A stretch of 64,000 nt of DNA from assembly GCF_009002475.1 (NCBI RefSeq), contig NZ_AP019860.1:7516501-7580500 (forward strand). The letters run 5' to 3'. Positions 26,801 through 34,772 of the stretch are shown in pieces. This DNA is from Candidatus Uabimicrobium amorphum (GTDB lineage: Bacteria > Planctomycetota > Uabimicrobiia > Uabimicrobiales > Uabimicrobiaceae). Below the pieces are notes generated by a model. It was not told where the DNA came from. It made no database searches and saw nothing but the letters and a program-made list of their open reading frames with translations. How positions within the stretch are numbered: position 1 is the stretch's first letter; every line of letters starts with the position of its first letter. The translations under genes were made by a program, and so were the position numbers.

Positions 26801-26914
26801 GGTTTTGGTATTGTATTTGCCACATTTATTACGTTGGTTTTGGTTCCGTGTTTGTACATGATTATCGAAGATATTCGCCATATGTACCAAGTCTGCTCTA
26901 AGTACCTAGAATAA
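23810..26914 (+). CDS. RND-family efflux transporter, AcrB type
   Basis: 1,034 residues, normal for AcrB/AcrD/AcrF proteins. It has the twofold layout: TM1 at about 17-35, a large periplasmic domain (to about 335), TM2-7, TM8 near 525, a second periplasmic loop, and TM9-12 ending near 1025. Family motifs include YPGASPEEVEKGIVKPIEEA in the porter domain, LGIVVDDAIVIGENIY in TM4 with the proton-relay aspartates, and GVVVNDSLVLVDCVN in TM10. It uses the proton gradient to pump drugs, lipids or metabolites. The GVVVNDS form with Asn and few charged TM10 residues resembles the HAE1-related pumps of delta-proteobacteria and planctomycetes. It overlaps the adaptor gene by four bases. Confidence 0.95.
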   Translation: MKEKGSIAWMTKNSVAANLVMFVCMIGGFFALGYIKQEVFPEIELDVVHASVTYPGASPEEVEKGIVKPIEEAIRNLEGVKEIQGQAGEGVGTVTAELVEGEDLQKLATQIRDEVERIRTFPEDAEEPKVQILSRKRQVLDLVLYGDVDRRALQYYAEIVRDTLLRDPNITQIELSGLPAMEIGIHVSQETLRHYNLTIDEIARRIRSASLELPFGAIKTSHGEILLRMTERRDYGKEFAQIPIISNRGGSEITLEEIATIKDGFEESDYIATFDGQPAVMLEVFRIGRQTPIEVSSAVKKNLEKLHKILPKSLNVAILRDRSTIYEQRIDLLLRNAALGLLLVLISLGLFLEIRLAFWVMMGIPISFLGSMLILPFTGLSLNMVSLFAYIVSLGIVVDDAIVIGENIYQYREQGSSFLQASIKGAQDMATPITFSILTNIVTFMPLYFMPGRMGKFFWQIPMVVITVFTISLFESLFILPAHLGHQKKSSQKPQGVIYNVQKAFSGTLMWFVHKVYSPLLRLLLPFRYIALGVSITILMIAIAWTTSGRLGFQSFPRIESDYSNVNIVMPFGTPIDKTFAISQRIVDAAIGVRDEIEQQFVKGIFSEVGKDGSHNLQVRTYLVDANIRKKVGISTTDFTNRWRDKTGEIVGAEYARFAADSGGPSSGASLTIELAYDDAKILEEASKKLAAVIRELQYTADVDDGHQKGKEQLDFTILPEGKALGLTSAQIARQLRNSYLGAEVTRQLRGRNEIKIKVLLEEEERISEYNLEQMVVRTPKGPEVLLSEVATWRRGYAYTAISRRDGRRVVQVTANVVPRSKTLEVINKVSAEVLPELRKLYPGLTLSFEGRQADNRESLSSLRNTFMLALFVVYALLAIPFRSYIQPLIIMFAIPFGFVGAILGHIIMGYTLCIPSILGIIALSGVVVNDSLVLVDCVNRLRMEGEEHTPTAMIKGACQRFRPILFTTITTFCGLMPMIFETSRQAKFLIPMAISLGFGIVFATFITLVLVPCLYMIIEDIRHMYQVCSKYLE

Positions 26915-26927
26915 GAAATTACCTTTC

Positions 26928-27875
26928 ATGCAAATACTTATTTTTATTGTCGGCCTGTCTTTTATTTATTGGTTTATTTCACAGTTAGACTGGCACCAAG
27001 TTTCCATTTTACTCTTAAAAATAGATCCTGGTGAAATGGTCATTTGGATATCCATCAATCTTGTGATATTTTTGTTGTTTTGTACGAGAACATGGCTCAT
27101 TTTTCGCGAAATAGACCGCTCCATTGGTTTTGTTAGCTTGGCAAAAAACCGTTTGGTGGGTTTTGCCGTAAGCTACATCACACCAGGACCTCTTGTGGGG
27201 GGAGAACCATTACAGGTTTATTTACTCAAAAAGGTAAACAATATACCTACCGCATCGGCAACTTCGGCGTTGTTTATCGATCGCTATATAGATGTTTTGG
27301 CAAACTTCACTTTCATTGTAATTGCCACAGCTATGTTATTCTGGGACGACATTTCCCTCATTTTATCGCTAACGATTGCATTATTTTTTTTCGTCTACAT
27401 TAGCGTTATGATTTTTTACATAAAAAAAATCACCGTAATTTCATTCTTGGCGAAGAAAATATATTTCTTGCAGAGATTCTATAGTTTCTTTCACTTAGTC
27501 GAAACGCAAATCATTGCTTTTTTGCATCAAGCGAAAATGGCATGTCTACAGCTTTTTTTTCTTTGTATACTAATTTGGGGAATGACGATTTATGAAGTGT
27601 GGTTTATATTACATGCGCTGGACCTAAACCCATCTGTCGTTGATACCATCACCGTACTTCTCAGTCTGCGTTTGGTGCTGTTAACGCCTTTTCCTGGAGG
27701 AATGGGGGTCTTAGAATCCAGCCAAATGTGGGTTATTCAATATCTCGGTTTTGATAAGAACGCCAGTGCCATCACAACGCTTCTTGTTCGTAGCCGCGAC
27801 GCTTGCTTTACGATTTGCGGTCTATGTTACTGGAAAAAATTCTCACGTCATTTAAAAGAGCGTTCGCGTCTTTGA
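26928..27875 (+). CDS. Flippase-like membrane protein (LPG synthase TM region / UPF0104 family)
   Basis: 315 residues with about eight membrane helices. The conserved loop motif YITPGPLVGGEPLQVYLL (about 84-101) and LLTPFPGGMGVLESS (about 256-270) are signatures of the lysylphosphatidylglycerol synthase membrane domain family (AglD/YbhN-like), thought to move or present lipid-linked molecules. The soluble transferase domain of MprF is absent. It starts 13 bases after the RND pump stop and is probably in the same operon, which hints at a lipid substrate for the pump, as an inference. Its last 24 bases overlap the 3' end of the convergent FadL-like gene. Confidence 0.83.
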   Translation: MQILIFIVGLSFIYWFISQLDWHQVSILLLKIDPGEMVIWISINLVIFLLFCTRTWLIFREIDRSIGFVSLAKNRLVGFAVSYITPGPLVGGEPLQVYLLKKVNNIPTASATSALFIDRYIDVLANFTFIVIATAMLFWDDISLILSLTIALFFFVYISVMIFYIKKITVISFLAKKIYFLQRFYSFFHLVETQIIAFLHQAKMACLQLFFLCILIWGMTIYEVWFILHALDLNPSVVDTITVLLSLRLVLLTPFPGGMGVLESSQMWVIQYLGFDKNASAITTLLVRSRDACFTICGLCYWKKFSRHLKERSRL

Positions 27876-29072
27876 ATCGTCGTTCTGTGGGCCACCAAAA
27901 CGATAGCGTATCATCACATAAGCAATATGCGCCGATGTTGTTTGGTCGGCGTCCAGAAACGCGGGGTTTTTGCTAGTTTTGGTGTTAGGTATTTCAAAGT
28001 CGTAAGAAAAGTCAAAAGTCCAATTGCCTACATTTATTCCATACCCTATGGTAACATGATGCTCAATAATCGGAGAGAGTGTGGGAGTGATGCTGATGCG
28101 TGCCGCAGGATTTTCTCCGTAATTGTACCCCAAGCGAAATGTATGGTCTCCCCATACGTATTCTCCACCTATCGCCATGGATAGTTGATTGCGCCAATCC
28201 AACGGGGCGACCAGTGGATTGGGATTGACAGAATTATCGGCATTGTCGCGCAAAAACTCCAACTCGCGAAACGAATCATTCCACAAATAGTAGGAAAAAT
28301 CCATACCGATAGTTAAGTTGTCCGTAATAGCATGTGCAATTCCCAATTCAAAAACATGAGGAATTTCAAAACCAAGTATTTCCAGATCTTGTTTGTCATC
28401 ACCCTCTTCAAAATCCCCTTCAAAACGCACGGGCATTTTTGTGGTATAAACAACACCCAACGTCGTGCGAAATAGTTGGTAGAAAATTCCGAATTTTCCA
28501 CCAAAAGCGATGGCATCTGCTTCAAGTTTATGCCCGCCAATCACCGCCAACTCGGAAAAATTGTCGGACTCAATCGTAGAGTAGCCCACTTCAAAACTAG
28601 CACCAATAGACAGATTTTCTGTAATGTGTAGCGCCATAGTAGGAACGGCTTTTATTAAGGCAAATTGCGATTTTAGTGTCGCCTCTAGACCACCACCTAA
28701 TTCAAAATTGCTATAACTTGCACCAGCGCCAACGATCGGATAGATTCCAAAACCAAAAGAAATGGGCATGTCGCTCAAGCGGTACGCATAGGCAAACGCG
28801 CCAAGAGGATATACTTCGAAATCGGGACTCTGTGTCCCCTCTCCAGATTCTACATAGGTAAAAGAAGTACTAGCCCCCAAAGTCCCCGAGAAAGTATGTG
28901 GATGAATCGTTGTGATATTCGCCGGATTAGAAAAAATTCCTGTCGCATCTCCGGGAATCGCCAACTCAACGCCTCCCATACCACCACCACGTCCATTGAC
29001 ACTTATGTTGTAAATCGAATTCCCTGCAAATAACATCTGAGTGAGTAGTAAAAATAGACCTATTTTTTTCAT
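27852..29072 (-). CDS. FadL/OmpP1/TodX-family outer-membrane transporter
   Basis: 406 residues. A signal peptide (MKKIGLFLLLTQMLFA) precedes the family N-terminus GRGGGMGGVELAIPGDATGIFSNPANI, cut here, in which the N-terminal hatch region and the 'NPA' motif are typical of FadL. The rest is alternating aromatic/polar strands ending in YVMIRYRFGG, a beta-barrel close, followed by a short polar tail. Members take up long-chain fatty acids or hydrocarbons through a lateral opening. It overlaps the flippase-like gene tail to tail by 24 bases. The link to lipid handling by the neighbouring membrane proteins is circumstantial. Confidence 0.88.
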   Translation of the reverse strand: MKKIGLFLLLTQMLFAGNSIYNISVNGRGGGMGGVELAIPGDATGIFSNPANITTIHPHTFSGTLGASTSFTYVESGEGTQSPDFEVYPLGAFAYAYRLSDMPISFGFGIYPIVGAGASYSNFELGGGLEATLKSQFALIKAVPTMALHITENLSIGASFEVGYSTIESDNFSELAVIGGHKLEADAIAFGGKFGIFYQLFRTTLGVVYTTKMPVRFEGDFEEGDDKQDLEILGFEIPHVFELGIAHAITDNLTIGMDFSYYLWNDSFRELEFLRDNADNSVNPNPLVAPLDWRNQLSMAIGGEYVWGDHTFRLGYNYGENPAARISITPTLSPIIEHHVTIGYGINVGNWTFDFSYDFEIPNTKTSKNPAFLDADQTTSAHIAYVMIRYRFGGPQNDDSKTRTLF

Positions 29073-29444
29073 GGCAGCATACCTATTTTGAGCAGATTTA
29101 TGACAACTTCACATTACCGTCTTGTTCACAAAGACAATTATACACTTAAATATATTAAAATACCATAAGATATTTAAGGCATTTACATCTCATTCTCAAT
29201 TTTTCGGTGGTTTACGAAAAAACTATACTAAAACGCAGAAAAAAGCACCATGGTGTACGTTTCCGAAAATCTTCCCCATAAAGCAATGATCGTCAATTTT
29301 ACCAGAAAATGTATTTACCCATAGTAGTGGTATATGCTAAAATTGAAATATAGTACTTTATTACATCAATTTACAATCTTAGTAGGGAGTACGAGAAGAG
29401 TTTATTCTATTTCATATCTCACCGTTTTCTCGTAACACACAATT
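29073..29444. other. Intergenic region between divergent fadL-like and GH57-like genes
   Basis: 372 bases, AT-rich, no open frame of note. It must hold two outward promoters. I see no consensus -35/-10 pair or operator palindrome I would defend, and no clear Shine-Dalgarno in front of 29445. Confidence 0.5.
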
Positions 29445-32264
29445 ATGAAAAAATTTTTGATCATTGTTTTGCTACTGTCTTTTTGTATTTTTGCACAAGA
29501 TGATAATAGCGAAAACACTAGAAAAAAAGTTGCGGCAACACATCTATACCATATGCATATGCCCAACTTTTGGCCGTACTTCGATGTAAACTCTTATGAT
29601 AGTATACCTAACGGCGAAAGAATACAATACAAGTTAGACGGCGATATTATCTTGTGGAAAGAAGCGGGCAAAAAACTCCCCTTTACCCCACACGATGATC
29701 TACGTACATACTATGCTCATGATGCAAAACAAAATGGATACACCAATCGTCCGCCAAACAAAATTCGCGAGAACAACAGCCGTTGGCCAATGTCAGGCGC
29801 ACAGTTAACTTTTTCTGGCTCGCTGATGACCAATGTGGAAAACCTTGCGGCTTTGAATATCCATTTTTGGCCTAATTGGGCAGGTAACTTCCGCGATGTA
29901 TACTACAACACCAAGACACAAAACGGCTTTCGTGCATTAGACTTTGTTTATTTCACTTACCATCACAGCATGGGACCTCTGATTGGCCCAGAGTATTTTG
30001 AAAAAGAATTGCGCATGCACGAACATATCAGCGGCGCTTCTTTCTTTATGGGACAAGGCTACAAAGCCTCAAAAGGATTTTTCCCAACAGAGCTAGGCTT
30101 TTCGGAAAGACTCATTCCTACGTTGCGTAAACTCGGAATTGAGTGGTCTTTCGTATCGAATGTGCACTTATCCCGCGCTCTTGCGGATTATCCCAATGTC
30201 GATTTAACACACACCAACAACTTGATTAGTCCGCCAAACAAAGCATACATGACGAACACCTCTGGACAAGGCAAGTGGCATATTGAACCCATTTTCAACC
30301 AAAATCGCGAAGTCACCAACAAATATCCATTTTCGGCTTTGCCACACTGGGCGAAATACGTAGACCCTGCTTCAGGCAAAGAAGACAAGATAATCGTTGT
30401 TCCTGCCAACCAGGCCGCCAGCTGGCAAGAAGGTTTTATGCAAGTAGGACCTGAACTCGCCGACAATGTTGTCGCCAACGCCGGATCAACAAATCGCCAA
30501 TGCATTTTCGTGACCGCAAAAGACGGAGACAACTCTAGCGGTTATGGTAGTGGGCAAGATGGATATAACAACTCAACACGCATATATTCCGGTGGAAGTA
30601 TTGAACCGATGACCGTCCAAGAATATTTGCGTAAAAATCCTGTTCCTCAAGATGATGTCGTTCGCGTCGAAGACGGATCATGGATCGATACCGGTGACTC
30701 CCCTGGAGACCAAAACTGGTACCATTGGCAATTGCCTCCTGGAAGATGGCAACACCCGCAAAAAAAAGGCAGTGAGCCTTTCACTGCTGACTTAGAGACC
30801 GGTTATCATTTCCAAATGCGTTTTTATGCTCTTCTACAGGCATACTTAAACTACGCAATCACGGCGGAACAAATTCAAGTAGATTTCAATAACGGTGCTC
30901 CACTGCGTATCGACCAAATCACCAACCCTATAAAAGGAAACGCAAATTTTGCGGAACTAGGTTGGTATTTTCTCTCTTCATCTCTTGACTCTGGTTTTGC
31001 ATACTACGGTGAAAATGTCGATGACACGATGAAGCCAATCGTGGGCATGGAAAACTCACTACACTTCACCAAAAAATTTGTCGAAGAACACAAAGACAAA
31101 GACAAAACAGGACCAACAATGTGGTGGGTACAACGCTGGCCAACAAATCCTGGTGGATTAAATCGCGACAAATCAACCGGCTGGGTGAAAAGAACTTTCA
31201 ACAACCACTTTGCCATCTACACTTATGCGTACGATGTTGCTGGTATTGATAAAGTCACTCTAAAAATACGCGTTGACAATGACGGAGTAAACCCCATCGG
31301 AGACAATGCCAACGAAGTTTATGACCCAAATAGTGTTCCTTCTGTAAATGCAAATGCCGTTGGTTCTTGGGTTGAGTACGACATGACGCGTCGCAAACTT
31401 CCCCCAAATGGAATGCCAAGAGATAAAAATTACAACGACAAATACTACAATCCTCTTCCTGCATCGATTTGTGGAGAACTCTACTACACATACTTAGAAG
31501 ATTATGAAAATTGCCTGATTGATTATTACATCGAAGCTGTGGACAGTCGTGGTAATGTAAAACGTTCGGAAATTCAACACGTTTGGATAGGAAATCGCCA
31601 GGGAATCAATCCATTTGTCACCCCTGTAGATCGCATCAAAATTACCCAAGCCACCACCAACCCCAAATCGGGACAAACAGGTGAAAAGGTAACATTCAAC
31701 GTTACGGCACAGCTAGAACAAGATAACGAAGGCCACCCACATGAAAAGGTCCTACGACTATACTTCGAACGTGCCACAGCGAAAAGCCATGTTGCCCACT
31801 GGTGGTTTAGAGAAACAAGCAATGGTCCAGCGATTGCTCCGGATGCTGCATATCTCCATCCAGAATTCAAGCACAAAGTAGGTAGCGACGGCAAGAGTAT
31901 TGACAGTGAAATGAAATACGATGCCGACAAAGACAAGTACTATGTCGAAATCGGACCTTTCACCAAAGAGCAACGTCCCAAATACATTGGACACATGCTC
32001 GGCGCACCATTATGGACAGAGCAAGCAGAAACAAAAATTCACTACAGCGTTAACGCCAAGGACATTGTTGTTGAAATAGACTTCTCTGCCATAGGCGAAG
32101 GAAAACAAAAAATGGAACTTACTTCCATGAAAGACAACGAATACTTTTTCGTATTGCAAAAAACCATCAAAGGTAACTCAGGTAACTACTCGTTTCCCAT
32201 TACCGCAAGAGTAGGTTCTGACGTAACCAAAAAAAGCTATTCTTTCAAATATGAAATTGAATAG
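29445..32264 (+). CDS. Secreted GH57-like glycoside hydrolase (tentative)
   Basis: 939 residues. A signal peptide (MKKFLIIVLLLSFCIFA) leads to HLYHMHMPNFWPYFD, which resembles GH57 motif 1 (HxHQP) with His33, His36 and His38. Near 205-230, KGFFPTELGFSERLIPTLRKLG resembles GH57 motif 3 where the Glu of 'PE' is the nucleophile; Glu216 is the candidate. The (beta/alpha)7-like region continues to about 560. From about 590 the sequence turns to beta-sandwich-like repeats (HFAIYTYAYDVAGIDKVTLKIRVDND, given in part) and a C-terminal module ending FPITARVGSD. GH57 enzymes act on alpha-glucans. Similarity is motif-level only, so an esterase or deacetylase of related fold is possible. It is followed by a good terminator and is probably monocistronic. 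Confidence 0.6.
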   Translation: MKKFLIIVLLLSFCIFAQDDNSENTRKKVAATHLYHMHMPNFWPYFDVNSYDSIPNGERIQYKLDGDIILWKEAGKKLPFTPHDDLRTYYAHDAKQNGYTNRPPNKIRENNSRWPMSGAQLTFSGSLMTNVENLAALNIHFWPNWAGNFRDVYYNTKTQNGFRALDFVYFTYHHSMGPLIGPEYFEKELRMHEHISGASFFMGQGYKASKGFFPTELGFSERLIPTLRKLGIEWSFVSNVHLSRALADYPNVDLTHTNNLISPPNKAYMTNTSGQGKWHIEPIFNQNREVTNKYPFSALPHWAKYVDPASGKEDKIIVVPANQAASWQEGFMQVGPELADNVVANAGSTNRQCIFVTAKDGDNSSGYGSGQDGYNNSTRIYSGGSIEPMTVQEYLRKNPVPQDDVVRVEDGSWIDTGDSPGDQNWYHWQLPPGRWQHPQKKGSEPFTADLETGYHFQMRFYALLQAYLNYAITAEQIQVDFNNGAPLRIDQITNPIKGNANFAELGWYFLSSSLDSGFAYYGENVDDTMKPIVGMENSLHFTKKFVEEHKDKDKTGPTMWWVQRWPTNPGGLNRDKSTGWVKRTFNNHFAIYTYAYDVAGIDKVTLKIRVDNDGVNPIGDNANEVYDPNSVPSVNANAVGSWVEYDMTRRKLPPNGMPRDKNYNDKYYNPLPASICGELYYTYLEDYENCLIDYYIEAVDSRGNVKRSEIQHVWIGNRQGINPFVTPVDRIKITQATTNPKSGQTGEKVTFNVTAQLEQDNEGHPHEKVLRLYFERATAKSHVAHWWFRETSNGPAIAPDAAYLHPEFKHKVGSDGKSIDSEMKYDADKDKYYVEIGPFTKEQRPKYIGHMLGAPLWTEQAETKIHYSVNAKDIVVEIDFSAIGEGKQKMELTSMKDNEYFFVLQKTIKGNSGNYSFPITARVGSDVTKKSYSFKYEIE

Positions 32265-32305
32265 TTTTTTGTAAACGACAGAAGTGTACAAGGAAATGAA
32301 CAAGC

Positions 32306-32334
32306 AAAAGCCCAGAATGTTTCTGGGCTTTTTT
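32306..32334 (+). terminator. Rho-independent terminator after GH57-like gene
   Basis: AAAAGCCCAGAA, loop TGT, TTCTGGGCTTTT followed by further Ts. A 12-bp stem with the expected T run; the next gene starts about 25 bases later. Confidence 0.93.
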
Positions 32335-32357
32335 ATTTTTAGCTGAGGAGAAAATAA

Positions 32358-33590
32358 ATGAGATACGTTTTGTGTCTATCAATATGTGTTTTTATGTTAC
32401 TGGGCTGTTCCGCAAATTTGCCTAAACCTAAATTTCCCCAAAAAGAAACCGCCACCGATGTGTCCCAACAACAAATAGATGCTTTGGTAACAGGAAACAA
32501 TACTTTTGCGTGGGAACTATACAAAAAGTTAACCACCGAACAAAAAAATGTATTTTTTTCTCCATATAGTATTTCGACCGCTTTGGCAATGACATATGCA
32601 GGAGCAGCGGGTAATACCGCCCAACAAATGCAAAAGACTTTGCACTTTCCCTCCACAAATCCACACCCCTCTTTTTCGGCACTCATAGATGCCACGCAGC
32701 CGACAAATGCACTGTACAAACTATATGTTGCCAACGCGTTATGGGGACAAAAGGACTATGATTTCTTGCCAGAGTTTTTGCAAACAACGGGAAAAAACTA
32801 CGGTGCCGGGTTATTTGAAGTCGATTTCAAAAAAGAAACGGAGCAGGCGCGAAACACGATTAATCACTGGGTCGAACACAATACACAACAAAAAATAAAG
32901 GAATTACTTAAACAAGGAACCATCAAAGACAAAACACGCTTGGTGTTGACAAATGCTATCTATTTCAAAGGCGACTGGTTACATCCATTTGATGCCAATG
33001 ACACCTATGATCAAACATTTCACTTAAATAAAAGCGAAAACGTACAGGTGGCGACGATGTCACAAAATGAACGAGCCTTTCTACATTACCAACAACCAGA
33101 TTTTCAAGCGGTGTCTTTGCCTTACAAGGGAGAAGAAGTCGAAATGATTATTTTTCTGCCAACAGAAATTGATGGTATCCAAACCATCGAAGCGCAACTC
33201 ACCGCTGAAAAAGTAGCGAGTGTTAGAGGAAAGATGGAAAGAAAGAGTATGATGCTAGCACTGCCCAAGTTTAAAGCAGAATCAGAGTTTGAATTGGGTG
33301 AAGTACTTGAACAATTAGGGATGCAAGATGCATTTACCGAAGGTGTAGCTGATTTTTCCGAAATGACAACAGAGGAGCGCTTGTTTATCTCCAAAGTTGT
33401 ACACCAAGCCGTCGTCAATGTCGACGAAAAAGGTACAGAAGCAGCTGCGGCAACAGGTGTTGTCATGAACGCAGAAAGTGCTGTTATGGTAGATGTGCGT
33501 TTTATCGTCAACCGTCCCTTTGCGTTTGTGATATCCAATGCAAAAACCGGCAGTGTACTATTTGCAGGTCGTATTGTCGATCCACGCTAG
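32358..33590 (+). CDS. Lipoprotein serpin (serine/cysteine protease inhibitor)
   Basis: 410 residues. A lipoprotein signal peptide ends in LLGC (Cys17), so the inhibitor is tethered to a membrane facing outward. The serpin fold is complete: NVFFSPYSISTALAMTYAGA near the N-terminus, LTNAIYFKGDWLHPF, and the breach/shutter signature NRPFAFVISN. The reactive-loop hinge EKGTEAAAAT (357-366) has the small residues needed for loop insertion, so it should be inhibitory. Counting 17 residues as in antitrypsin puts P1-P1' at Glu373-Ser374 (NAE-S), or the adjacent Ala, which would suit a Glu-specific or elastase-like protease. The target may be its own or a foreign protease. Confidence 0.95.
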   Translation: MRYVLCLSICVFMLLGCSANLPKPKFPQKETATDVSQQQIDALVTGNNTFAWELYKKLTTEQKNVFFSPYSISTALAMTYAGAAGNTAQQMQKTLHFPSTNPHPSFSALIDATQPTNALYKLYVANALWGQKDYDFLPEFLQTTGKNYGAGLFEVDFKKETEQARNTINHWVEHNTQQKIKELLKQGTIKDKTRLVLTNAIYFKGDWLHPFDANDTYDQTFHLNKSENVQVATMSQNERAFLHYQQPDFQAVSLPYKGEEVEMIIFLPTEIDGIQTIEAQLTAEKVASVRGKMERKSMMLALPKFKAESEFELGEVLEQLGMQDAFTEGVADFSEMTTEERLFISKVVHQAVVNVDEKGTEAAAATGVVMNAESAVMVDVRFIVNRPFAFVISNAKTGSVLFAGRIVDPR

Positions 33591-33649
33591 TGATTTTTTC
33601 TAGTGTTCTTTGGAACTACAAAACAACCATCGGGGTGTTCTCCATAGGA

Positions 33650-33733
33650 GTGTCATCCCTGACTTGATCAGGGATCCAGGCGCTTTGAAGTTTACTTCAT
33701 ATTGTGGATTCCTGATCAAGTCAGGGATGACAC
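33650..33733 (+). repeat. Long inverted repeat of the GTCATCCC family
   Basis: Two 28-bp arms (33650-33677 and 33706-33733) match as inverted repeats with one mismatch, around a 28-base centre. Each arm also contains a smaller palindrome, CCTGA..TCAGG. The ends match the element at 8154-8254. A short fragment of the same kind (ATCCCGC...GTGGGATGACAC) follows near 33787-33810. Open frames here are not genes. Confidence 0.85.
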
Positions 33734-33828
33734 CTTGTGGTAGTTTCGTTTTAATAAAACTGAAGTTCACTTCAGGAAACGGTTATCCCGCATTAAGTGG
33801 GATGACACTAGAGCCATAAATAATAGCC

Positions 33829-34620
33829 TTAGCGTTTTACCATTTTGCTCAATGCTTTTTGTAATTTCTGCGAAAGCCCATACTGATCTAATTCTTCCTG
33901 TAAAAGCTTCTGTGTACCATCGCCACCAACATACCCATTGAGTCGCGCCGCAACAGTAGAATTGACAAAATCAGAAAAATGGGGGTAGTAATCGTGGAGC
34001 TCTTTTGCCATCGACTTGCGATTTTGCAACCAGTATTTTTGGTGGTAATCTTCCGCAACATAAAATTCCCCCACCGGCAAAATCGCGGTTTTAATCTCTC
34101 CTGTTTTTGCAAACGCTTTACTAGTTTCTACCGCTTGCTGTTGTTGCTGTTTGTCATGATAAAAAACCGCAGGTCTATACTGAATGGACCATGACGGTCG
34201 ACATGGATTATGACTTTTCCAAAAAATATTCAATAAATCCTCATAGGAAATAACGTTTGGATCGTAATCGACCTGAAACGCTTCGGTGTGATCTCCCATC
34301 CTTTGATATGTAGGTGACTTTGTTGTGCCACCGCAATATCCAACACGTGTGCGAAAAACGCCTTTGATGCTACCAAACTGGGCATCTGGTCCCCAGAATC
34401 AGCCCAATGCGAAAGTAGCGGTGTGCAATGTTTCCGGGATACTAGCATCTAAAGGTGGTATGTTTTGCGAAACTTTTTTACTGGTTAAAAACATTCTCTT
34501 TCCTTTCGTAGACGACACTTGCTGTTTTCTTTCCTGAATTGTAGAAGTGTTTGTTCGCGTATTATCACAGCTCAACAGAAACACTATACAGAAAACCCAT
34601 AAAATTTTTTTTGTGGACAT
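33829..34620 (-). CDS. msrA: Peptide methionine sulfoxide reductase A, probable selenoprotein, lipoprotein
   Basis: 263 codons from ATG at 34620 (GAGGTG six bases upstream) to the stop at 33829, in one frame with a single interruption: TGA at 34401-34399 (codon 74). The surrounding residues read ATFALG-TGA-FWGPDAQFG; in MsrA the position is the catalytic Cys of GCFWG, so TGA probably encodes selenocysteine. Downstream the frame is intact: GYCGGTTKSPTY, MGDHTEAFQVDYDP, FWKSHNPC, QYRPAVFY, and ARLNGYVGG, the features of the GDHTE subgroup. The N-terminus has a lipoprotein signal ending FLLSC (Cys18). The enzyme would repair oxidised methionine in the envelope. A simple nonsense mutation is the main alternative, but no other decay is visible. 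Confidence 0.82.
34366..34386 (-). promoter_or_regulatory. Candidate bacterial SECIS hairpin in msrA
   Basis: On the transcript, starting 12 bases after the UGA: GAUGC, CCA, loop GUU, UGG, bulged UA, GCAUC. This gives an 8-bp stem with G first in the apical loop, 20 bases from UGA; both agree with the published general model for bacterial SECIS elements. A competing fold pairs UUGGGC just before UGA with GCCCAG. The structure is predicted by eye only. Confidence 0.5.
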
Positions 34621-34772
34621 TTTTTCACCTCTTTTTCATTACACTGTGAGTCACAGAATTTACAAATTTCTCTTTTAGTCTCGAAAAAGTAGATTTCCTT
34701 ACTCCTATTTTGTAAATTTTGAACCATGTGTGCTAAATGCCACAAACATCTATATTTATACAGTGACCACAA

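Noticed and set aside
33610-33819. 69-codon frame through the palindromic repeat
   Set aside because: It reads through both arms of an inverted repeat; no protein character.
33829-34299. A separate short msrA gene starting at the internal ATG at 34299
   Set aside because: The same frame continues upstream through a single TGA to a lipoprotein signal with a good ribosome site, and the essential catalytic segment lies upstream of 34299.
34584-34772. Cys-rich 62-codon frame on the minus strand between the TIGR03643-like gene and msrA
   Set aside because: It starts with TTG without ribosome site, overlaps the msrA start in another frame, and has no recognisable domain.
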